Of a stretch of DNA of 64,000 nucleotides, positions 56,547 to 64,000 are shown piece after piece. The notes under the pieces were generated by a model. It saw nothing but the letters and a program-made list of their open reading frames with translations, was not told where the DNA came from and did no database searches. The stretch covers positions 4,372,263 to 4,436,262 of the forward strand of contig NW_024744357.1 of assembly GCF_018991925.1 (NCBI RefSeq). Direction: 5' to 3'. Source of the stretch: Homarus americanus (taxonomy: Eukaryota > Arthropoda > Malacostraca > Decapoda > Nephropidae). Each line of letters opens with the position of its first letter. The stretch's first letter is position 1. The position numbers and the translations under genes were made by a program.

Positions 56547-56818
56547 TGTATGTGTATGTATGTGTGCATGCATTATACACCACAGCTTATGAATTATACA
56601 AATACGTACTCTACCAACTGATCTGAAGAATCGCCTACTACCTACCTGCCACCTGACCTCCTAATCAATCACAGGTGGGCGGTGGTTCCTGCAGCCTGAG
56701 TTACTTTCTTCATTAAGACGCAATTGGCGGCAACTTTGACCAGTTCCCCCGATTACCTTGGTGCTGGTCTCTCTGTCCTGACCCTACCATTAGTGATTAC
56801 CTGAGCGCCTCCTCCTCC

Positions 56819-56853
<35 letters not shown>

Positions 56854-56970
56854 CTCCTCTTCCTCATCCTCCTCTTCCTCCTCCTCCTCCTCCTCCTCCT
56901 CTTCTTCCTCCTCCTCTTACTTTGACCGGGGCCAAAGTTTCTGATTATATATTTTTTCCCCTTTACCTTT
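56547..56970. other. Spacer with CTC/CTT-rich tract
   Basis: 56809-56918 is built from CTCCTC and CTTCCTC triplets. The remainder is unique with no gene. Confidence 0.7.
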
Positions 56971-57056
56971 TACAGTGAAAAAACTTCTATTTAACGGATT
57001 TTATAAGAGAAAGGTTAGTCCGTTAAATCGAAGTTCGTTATATAAAGGTGTCACTC
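56971..57056. mobile_element. Tigger/pogo-like MITE relic, copy 3
   Basis: TACAGTGAAAAAACTTCTAT and TTAGTCCGTTAAATCGAAG match the left arm and interior of the copies at 34164 and 35427. The right end (ATATAAAGGTGTCACT) is only a weak inverted match. It is shortened and diverged. Confidence 0.6.
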
Positions 57057-57370
57057 AAATTATATTTGTAGTTATCAATTATGTATTGTTATCTTGTTGT
57101 TGTTTTTGTTGTTGTTCGTGAATCAGAAAAATGATGCGAGTTTTACCCAACGAAAATTAAGAAAAAAAAATAAAATAAAAGTTTAATTTCCCCGACCTTA
57201 CCTGAGAGGAACTTTTTTTCCCAATGATTAATCAGCTGGGGAGTCACTCTCTGGTCGCGCTGTTTACCTGATGACTTTCTCGGTAATGGAACACCGCTTC
57301 GTGACGCTAAAGTTGAAGTATAGAATTTTTTATATATCTTTACTTTTGGGTATATCATTAATTTTTAGGT
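57057..57370. other. Unique sequence
   Basis: AT-rich, TTGTTG-rich at 57093-57115. No gene. Confidence 0.4.
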
Positions 57371-57373
57371 TTG

Positions 57374-57458
57374 TCATATCATCATCACCACCATCATCAT
57401 CACCATCATCACCACCACCACCACCACCACCACCACCACCACCACCACCACCACCAAT
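57374..57458. repeat. CAT/CAC trinucleotide repeat
   Basis: ATCATCATCACCACCATC then (CAC)15. P-rich or G-rich frames are artefacts. Confidence 0.95.
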
Positions 57459-57659
57459 AGAGACGGTATACGGTTTAGATGGTATGGTAAACGGCCTGAA
57501 GCTGAAGATCCCACGATTGAGTCCATAATCTAAGATCTTCAACCTTCTATGTTAGTGAGTCGGTCAGTTCTATGGTTACAGCTCCTCATAGACTGACAAA
57601 CACTCACATTGGTGGTTGATGAAAGGTTTAGTCTCTGGTTTGTTATGAGAGTTTTACTA

Positions 57660-57812
57660 CAGACAGATAGACAGAGAGCATCAAAATGAGACAGACAGAC
57701 AGACAGAAAACAGGAGAGACAGACAAACAGACAGACAGCAACAAAATGAGACACAGACAAAGAGCATCAAAATGACAGACAGACACAGACAGACACAAAC
57801 AGACAGACACAG
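57660..57812. repeat. GACA-rich degenerate repeat
   Basis: Blocks of GACAGACAGACA alternate with AGCATCAAAATGA spacers that recur four times. Confidence 0.88.
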
Positions 57813-58021
57813 CATCAAATGTGGGGTGGTGACTTTTGTTCTCTTGTGTTTTTTAACTCGTTCATTTATCATTATTATTTTTTTTTTGTACCTTTTTATG
57901 GTATTATCATTCTCTTTGTGTATTATTTTTTCTACCCTTATTTTTTTGGTGCGTTTATTTCTTTTTCTCTTTCTTACTTTTTCCTTCTTTTATGATATAA
58001 TTTTTCACCTTCCTTGTTTGT

Positions 58022-58023
<2 letters not shown>

Positions 58024-58067
<44 letters not shown>
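58024..58067. repeat. TC microsatellite
   Basis: (TC)n of about 42 bp. Confidence 0.95.
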
Positions 58068-58069
<2 letters not shown>

Positions 58070-58177
58070 CTGCTGACGACTTTTTGTCTATTGTTACCTA
58101 TACAAATCCTACTTAGTTAACATACACACAGAGACGTATTAGGCGGGAGACATTGTTACACACGTATTACAAGACAA

Positions 58178-58205
<28 letters not shown>
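58178..58205. repeat. CA microsatellite
   Basis: (CA)n of about 26 bp. Confidence 0.9.
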
Positions 58206-58208
<3 letters not shown>

Positions 58209-58423
58209 CTCAACGCATAACCCCTTCACAAACACGGTACCAAAATAATCTGTAGGCGATATGAAATTAGGAACTTTTTTAATAACGCATCTCATTAAAG
58301 TTGATGCCAAGAAACAATATTGTAAGGAAGAAATAGTACATCATAAAAAAGGTAATATAAATTAAAAATATCTATTCAGTTATGAGATAAATCAGGGTTG
58401 TGTTAAATCGCCTAGTCAGTTAA

Positions 58424-58620
58424 GAGTGAGGGAAGGACTTATTGTGTTGTGTAGGAGTGAGGGAAGGACTTACTGTGTAGGAGTGAGGGAAGGACTTACT
58501 GTGTAGGAGTGAGGGAAGGACTTACTGTGTTGTGTAGGAGTGAGGGAAGGACTTACTGTGTTGTGTAGGAGTGAAGGAAGGACTTACTGTGTTGTGTAGG
58601 AGTGAGGGAAGGACTTACAC
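58424..58620. repeat. 25-31-bp minisatellite
   Basis: About seven units of GTAGGAGTGAGGGAAGGACT plus TACTGTGTTGTG; two units lack the TTGTG. Confidence 0.95.
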
Positions 58621-59099
58621 CCTGTTAGATCTGCCTGTGTGCATATCTTTTTCATAGTTTTTCACATATTTCTATCAGCAATTTAAAAACCCACTCATTC
58701 TCCTCAAGGACGAACTGAAGACAAAGTGAAGAGTAAGACTGAACACAACCGTTACCAGCATCAACAAGAGTAAGACTGAAGGCACAACACAACTCTGATT
58801 AAAATCACTGGAAACGAAGTATAAAAAAAAAATCCAAGTTGATATTGACTCTTGGCTCCTCTTTCACCACTCAAAATTCTCAACGTTAGTAATTGATGTC
58901 TTGAAAGTTAAACAACACTGGAGTAACGCAAACAAGTTATATACCTGGAGGATAACAAGAGTTTGGGGAAGGGCGAGGATGATGCAGAATTTTGAGTGTG
59001 TCTAGCTTCGTGTAATTTGCATCACTACATGTAAGATCAGCCCACTCACTGCTGGAATAAAAATGTTCTTGAAGGTTGAAAGACTATTGTTAAAAGTGG

Positions 59100-59103
<4 letters not shown>
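58621..59103. other. Unique sequence
   Basis: No features recognised. Confidence 0.4.

Positions 59104-59153
<50 letters not shown>
59104..59153. repeat. GT microsatellite
   Basis: (GT)n of about 48 bp. Confidence 0.95.
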
Positions 59154-59155
<2 letters not shown>

Positions 59156-59925
59156 TTTGTGTTAGGTAGTTTATTATTTTATCTAGGTTGTTTATACTTT
59201 CTTGTTCCATAACTTTTTGTTGATCCATTTGTCGTGTGAGTTAGTGAAGTGTATTAAGCCTTTAGTGATATATTAATTGTCAAAAAGCAAAAAAAATCCA
59301 CATTTGAGATTATAAGAGAAAAAATATATAATACAGATGGTGGAGATGTAATAAAGTTTTCTCTTTAATATGAATAACAAACCTCGACTCTACGACCTGG
59401 AAATAATTAAAAAAATGCACGGGACTTTTGGATGACAGCAGCGAGTTTCTTACATTAACGGGTTGCCAAGCAGGTCCACAGTCCTTACAGATTTTGTTTT
59501 ACATTAACTTTGTACTTCTCACAGGAACGTGCTTTCAGTTATCAGGTATCAAATTGTTGCTTGTGTTGTTATTTATATTAGCCCATATTAAATTATCTTT
59601 GTGTTTCCATAAATATTCCTTACCTTCTACCATTAAAACCTTGCCTTAAACCTTGTAGTAGTTAATGTAAGCTTATGAATTAAATGTTGTTCATCTGCAC
59701 AGACACAGGTGGACGGAGCTTACTGATCTGGCTGGGTCCATACCCCTGCACCCAGGAGGTTTCTCTGCCCTACACCAACCTTACTGGAGAAGAGTTGTCT
59801 CTGCCCTCCTTCTACTTGTCTTCTTCAAGGCTTGGTTCTGGGCAGAGGGTGTCTCTGCTCCACTCTACCTTTCTCCTCTCCTCCCTCTTGGCTAGACCAT
59901 GTGGCCTAAGGTTCGTGAATCCTTT
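59154..59925. other. Unique sequence, possibly part of the dispersed element R1
   Basis: GC-richer from 59690, with repeated TCTCTGCCCT and GTGTCTCTGCTCC words. A forward frame at 59684-60001 lacks a domain. The sequence leads directly into R1 and could be its left part. Confidence 0.35.
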
Positions 59926-59929
59926 CCTA

Positions 59930-60185
59930 GGGATTGTTAGGTGGGAGTCAATGGTGCTTATGCTGGGCTCCCATTTAGGTTGGAAGTGCATTATATTATG
60001 ACTTGTGCCTTTTATTTGTAAATATATGTAAATAAGGTAGATTTACCTCGGTGTTTCTGTTGGTCCTTTATCTTAGGATTTTAATCTTTTGCCATGACTG
60101 AGAGTTTGGGAACACCTAAAGAGTATTTCATGAAGTGTACCCGACTTAAAGGTTGCACTAGCAATATCAATGTTTTCCAGCCCTG
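59930..60185 (+). mobile_element. Dispersed repeat R1, forward copy
   Basis: Inverted match to 10355-10605. Shared words, in order: CTCCCATTTAGG, GTGCCTTTTATTTG, TATATGTAAATAAGGTAG, TTGGGAACACCTA. This copy runs on to about CAATATCAATGTTTTCCAG. Confidence 0.8.
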
Positions 60186-60670
60186 TGCCTTTTGAGGTAA
60201 GTATGAACATAGACACCTGGGGTTGCGATAATACCATCACTGAGGCACACTGAGTGTACATGGATAAGATAAAGGCATAATTAGATGTTGACGTTATTTT
60301 CAGATGATATATTTTTGTTTTAGTTAAGTCAAGTAGTTAGTTAGTTACAGTCTTACATGTGACCGATCCATGACGATAAGTGGATTTAAAGAACAGTTCT
60401 GAGTAGTCCGAATCGTTAGAGAAATTGTCAGTTCAACCGCTTGTTTCCCTCCCACCCATCGACAAAAAATTCATTGTGTGAACCTTTGAGAATCTATACT
60501 TGGGTTCTTGAGTTTATCCCGGTACAGAAGGCCTGTGTATGTTATGCATCAGAACATACACTGTAACACCATACTCAAATATCTTATTTATTTACTATAA
60601 AACAATTATGTGAGTATAATCTAGGGAACACCTGAAGATTAGCTCCGAGTTTATTTCACCTTAAGATTAA
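60186..60670. other. Unique sequence
   Basis: No gene or repeat recognised. Confidence 0.4.
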
Positions 60671-60674
60671 CCAC

Positions 60675-60927
60675 CCTGACACTAACCTAACCCAACTCAA
60701 TCTAACTTAACATAACTTAACTTAACCTAAACTAACGCTAACTTAACCTAACCTAACCTAAAGCTAGCCTAACCTAACCTAACCTCAAGCTAAACTAACC
60801 TAACATAACTTAACCTTTCTTAACCTAACGCTTATCTACCCTAACCTAACCTCACGCTAACCTACCCAAAGCTGATCTCAGGCTAACCTAACTAACACTA
60901 ACTTAACCTAACCTAAACAACCAGCCA
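60675..60927. repeat. Degenerate CCTAA telomere-like region
   Basis: 250 bp of AACCT units broken by AACTT, AACAT, AAGCT and ACGCT variants, far more decayed than the tracts at 35.35, 40.75 and 47.46 kb. Confidence 0.85.
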
Positions 60928-61149
60928 GTTAGCATTAGGGTAGTTAATCGTCAAGTGAAATGAGCAGGGAGGACTCATCATCAGGTGGACCATTCTTATT
61001 CTATTCCATCAATAAACCAAAAAATACAGAGGAACACTTGGGAGAAATAAACAGGTCATTGGGGTATAATGAAACTGAAATACAAGGAAAAGGTCCATCA
61101 GCATAGTTAAGGAACTGAGAAAACCATGAAATACGGAGATGTTTCGAAT

Positions 61150-61905
61150 CCTTTGAGTACGATGTCTTAACCTCATGAGTACGATGTCTTAACCTCTTGA
61201 GTACGATGGTTTAACCTCTTGAGTACGATGTCTTAACCCCTTGAGTACGATGTCTTAACCCCTTGAGTACGATGTCTTAACCTCTTGAGTACGATGTCTT
61301 AACCCCTTGAGTACGATGTCTTAACCCCTTGAGTACGATGTCTTAACCTCTTGAGTACGATGTCTTAACCTCTTGAGTACGATGTCTTAACCTCTTGAGT
61401 ACGATGTGTCTGCAACCCCTTGAGTACGTATGCCTGTCCCTTGAGTACGATGTCTTAACCTCTTTGAGTACGATAAGCTTTAAATCCCTCTTATACGACA
61501 TGTCTTAACCTCTTGATTGTGACATCTTAACCTCTGAGTAATGATGTTTTAAATCCTCTGGAGTACGATGTCTTAACCTCTTGAGTACGATGTCTTAACT
61601 CTTGAGTACGATGGCCCAACCCCTTGGCATGATGTTTTAAATCCCTCTTGAGTACGAGATGTTTTAACCTCTTGAGTACGATGTCTTAACCTCATGAGTA
61701 CGATGTCTTAACCTCTTGAGTACGATGGTTTAACCTCTTGAGTACGATGTCTTAACCCCTTGAGTACGATGTCTTAACCCCTTGAGTACGATGTCTTAAC
61801 CTCTTGAGTACGATGTCTTAACCCCTTGAGTCCGATGTCTTAACCCCTTGAGTACGATGTCTTAACCTCTTGAGTACGATGTCTTAACCTCTTGAGTACG
61901 ATAAC
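61150..61905. repeat. 22-bp minisatellite with duplicated block
   Basis: About 34 units of TTGAGTACGATGTCTTAACC plus CC/TC. A block of about 230 bp starting at 61172 recurs from 61690 with the same order of unit variants (offset 518 bp). Units between about 61400 and 61670 are irregular. Confidence 0.95.
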
Positions 61906-62284
61906 CCAGATTACTTCAAGTACAATGACACTGTATTTTATGGATTAATACAGAATTTGTGATTGAAAAAAACTTAGTTACTAAAACACAGAAACTACAA
62001 TAAATTAACAATTCTCCAAAAACATTCCTTCACTCCTCACCTGCTAGTGTTTGTTGTACAATATCTGACGAACTTAATCCAAAAAGATACTTTGATTCAT
62101 ATACAAGTTGAGAGTTACGAGGTGTTCTCTGTATGTTGCTTTATTAAGGGTCAAGACTGTTCACTCTACCTCCTATTAGTAGTGTGCTGAAGGCTTAACA
62201 GAGTGTGATAGACATTGTAGTGGTTATTAAACAGGGGTACTCAGAGGTGTGTCAAGGGTGAATGATAATATTGTGTCATTTTGA
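61906..62284. other. Unique sequence
   Basis: No gene or repeat recognised. Confidence 0.4.
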
Positions 62285-62687
62285 GTGTAGGGCTGGGTGT
62301 AGGGGTGGTGTAGAGGGGTGTAAGGGTGGTGGAGGGAAGGTGTAGAGGGTGTAAGGGTGGTGTAGGGGTGGTGTAGGGGTGGTGTAGGGGTGGTGTAGGG
62401 GTGGTGTAGGGAAGGTGTAGAGGGTGTAGGGGTGGTGTAGGGAAGGTGTAGAGAGGGTAGAGGTGGGTGTAGGAGTGGTGTAGGGAAGGTGTAGAGAGGG
62501 TAGAGGTGGGTGTAGGGGTGGTGTAGGGAAGGTGTAGAGGGGTGTAGGGGTGGTGTAGGGAAGGTGTAGAAGGTTTAGAGGGGTGTATTTGGGTGTAGAA
62601 GAAGTGTAAGGGGATGTAGGGGATATAGGATGGGTGTAAGAGAGGTGTTAGGGGGTGTAGGGGTGTTGTAGGGTATATAGGGTGGCC
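62285..62687. repeat. GTGTAGGGGTG minisatellite, left part
   Basis: About 33 units of 11-13 bp (GTGTAGGGGTG, GTGTAGGGAAG, GTGTAGAGGG). The stretch at 62360-62405 has G4 runs with seven-base loops, which is quadruplex-capable. Confidence 0.95.
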
Positions 62688-62870
62688 TGTGGTGTAATGG
62701 TCAGCATGCTCGTCTCACAAGCGAGCGGACCCGAGTTCGATCCCCGGGCCGGGTGAAACTATGGGCAAGTTTCTTTACGTCATCTGCCTCTGTCTACCCA
62801 ACAGTAATTGGGAACCTGGATGTTAATTGATTTACAGATCGTGTTCCGGGGTAATGGTTAGCCAGTGTAG
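62688..62870 (+). mobile_element. tRNA-derived SINE (Val-like head)
   Basis: GTGGTGTAATGGTCAGCATG (box A) and GAGTTCGATCCCCGGG (box B) at tRNA spacing. The anticodon arm CTCGT-CTCACAA-GCGAG would carry CAC (Val). The acceptor stem cannot pair, and the T-stem has a mismatch, so this is a SINE head rather than a tRNA gene. The body (GGCAAGTTTCTTTACGTC, GGGAACCTGGATGTTAATTG) resembles the tail of the minus-strand SINE at 19905-20062 and of decapod SINEs. It lies inside the minisatellite. Confidence 0.75.
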
Positions 62871-63056
62871 ATGGGTGTAGGAGAGGTATAGAGGGTGTAG
62901 GTGGGTAGTGGAGAATGGGTGTGAGGGTGTAGGAAGATGTAGAGGGATGTAGTAGAAGCATAGAGTGGGTGTAGCAGAGGTGTATGGGAGGAATAAGGGA
63001 AGTGTAGGGAGGAGTAGGTGGTGAATGGAGGTGTAGGGAGGTGTGAGAGGGTACCA
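62871..63056. repeat. GTGTAGGGGTG minisatellite, right part
   Basis: More diverged units (GTGTAGGAGAG, GTGTAGAGGGATG, GTGTAGGGAGG) continue the array on the other side of the SINE. Three minus-strand open frames here are artefacts. Confidence 0.85.
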
Positions 63057-63061
63057 CCACC

Positions 63062-63205
63062 ATACATAAGAACATAAGGAGTCTGCAATAGGCCGGTTGG
63101 CCTGTGCATGGCAGCTCCTGTCGAGAGTTACTACCACTCTCTATCATCCATGAATCTATCCAGTCTCCTTTTGAAACACCATCATGGTGTTGTCACTGCC
63201 ACATT
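63062..63205 (-). mobile_element. 3' end of a CR1-like LINE
   Basis: The plus strand starts CATAAGAACATAAGGAGTCT, the same ATAAGAACATAAG tail found at 35737. The minus strand upstream reads as the closing codons of a LINE ORF, where a K-R-LDRFMDD-like segment is visible across two frames, followed by a UTR of about 90 bp. Only the last 140 bp of the element remain. Confidence 0.65.
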
Positions 63206-64000
63206 TCCTGTCACTGCTATGTTGCCATTTTGCTACTGGCATGTTGTTACTGTAATAGGGTAAAGTAAGAAGAACAAGTAAAGTAAGAATTTATAGTTGT
63301 AGAATTGTAAAGTGAGGAAAGTTGGTAGCGTGGCCGGATAGTTATTTAACCATATTATATTCTTAGGGGGAATCTTTTGAACAACACTTCAGAGTACAGC
63401 TATTTATTTGTGAACTGAATGACATGGACACATCAATAAATATATCGACGTTACTATATAATGACTCTCGGATACAAATATGAAATGGATTCACTTCCCA
63501 CCATACATAACTCACCCTAGAGATCGCTCATGTGTGACCTGAGGGAGACCCAGCGGCGGTGGGATGTCTGTAGGTGCTGTTGAAGAGAGTGGCGCTAGCT
63601 GAGTTCTGACTCTCCCTGTATGACCCACAGAAGGAGCTGTAGGCGGTGTCAGGCCGACAGATGTCGTCACTAATTTACATTAATCTGGGTGTGTCAAGAC
63701 AGCTGTGTTTAATCAGGTGCATGGTGCGGGCTGGAGTGTAGTTTCTTGAGTTAACACGGTCATGTCGCCGATTTGTCTAATCAAGCACCGGTAAGAACTC
63801 TGGTTCATTGTGACCGTGACCTCTGCTGGGTCAGATCTTAATCTCACTTTAATTACGAAGGGTGGGTCACACCTGCCCATCCCGTTACTGTTATATGTGC
63901 TATTATTCTTTGGGCTGTAAGCTATGGTCTGATAAACAATCGTTACATTACTCTGCCACCACTCTGTCACCATTATGTTGTCACTATGCCACCACTCTGT
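63206..64000. other. Unique sequence to window end
   Basis: Loose repetition of TTGTCACTGCCAC / ATGTTGCCA words at 63190-63250 and 63950-64000. A minus-strand open frame at 63973-63713 has no recognisable domain. No gene is supported. Confidence 0.4.

Noticed and set aside
62692..62763. Functional tRNA-Val gene
   Set aside because: Box A, box B and an anticodon arm are present, but the 5' and 3' acceptor strands do not pair and the T-stem has a mismatch. A SINE-type tail follows.

Overview
This window reads as gene-poor, repeat-dominated nuclear DNA from an arthropod, most likely a decapod crustacean. Several TTAGG/CCTAA pentamer tracts, the arthropod telomere motif, lie inside it (35.35, 40.75, 43.85, 47.46 and, degraded, 60.7 kb). 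It also carries tRNA-derived SINEs of a kind familiar from decapods, CR1-like and other non-LTR retrotransposon relics, and very dense micro- and minisatellites. I see no intact conventional host gene, rRNA, functional tRNA or CRISPR array. Most long open frames are stop-free readings of tandem repeats.

Layout. 0-9 kb: three minisatellites (0.24, 1.4 and 5.44 kb; the first and third are one family), a hAT-type MITE with a near-perfect 8-bp target duplication next to a THAP-like coding fragment, and a CCTGCCTCC-rich array. 9-10.9 kb: a decayed reverse-transcriptase fragment and two dispersed repeats. 10.9-17.85 kb: a module present twice, made of a 29-bp-family minisatellite array, then a 1.25-kb near-identical block encoding a protein with two successive retropepsin-like regions (D-S-G and D-T-G sites), then a 3' tail ending in AATAAACCG plus ATT repeats. 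17.85-28.9 kb: three copies of a Helitron/HINE-like non-autonomous element with an internal 25-bp satellite, a possible Penelope-like end, a 46-bp minisatellite and a broken non-LTR retrotransposon.

29-47 kb: a CCCAA array with G-quadruplex potential, many short minisatellites, two Tigger/pogo-like MITEs, a CR1-like LINE lying between purine-rich tracts, TTAGG tracts and long microsatellites, including about 440 bp of ATGT repeats. 47.9-52.6 kb: one pyrimidine-rich block of successive minisatellites, starting with a 2.4-kb array whose three forward frames are all open. 53-64 kb: 31-bp, 54-bp, about 30-bp and 22-bp minisatellites, a third pogo-like MITE relic, an inverted copy of the 10.36-kb dispersed repeat, and a minisatellite interrupted by a tRNA-derived SINE and bordered by the 3' end of a CR1-like element.

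The strongest candidate for something undescribed is the duplicated double-retropepsin module. Both copies stay open with 6 replacement and 5 silent differences by eye, share an upstream 27-codon basic reading frame ending in an in-frame TAA, and sit beside the same minisatellite family. It is probably part of a mobile element. Its missing partners and its class cannot be settled from this window. Everything rests on reading the sequence; no search or folding program was run.
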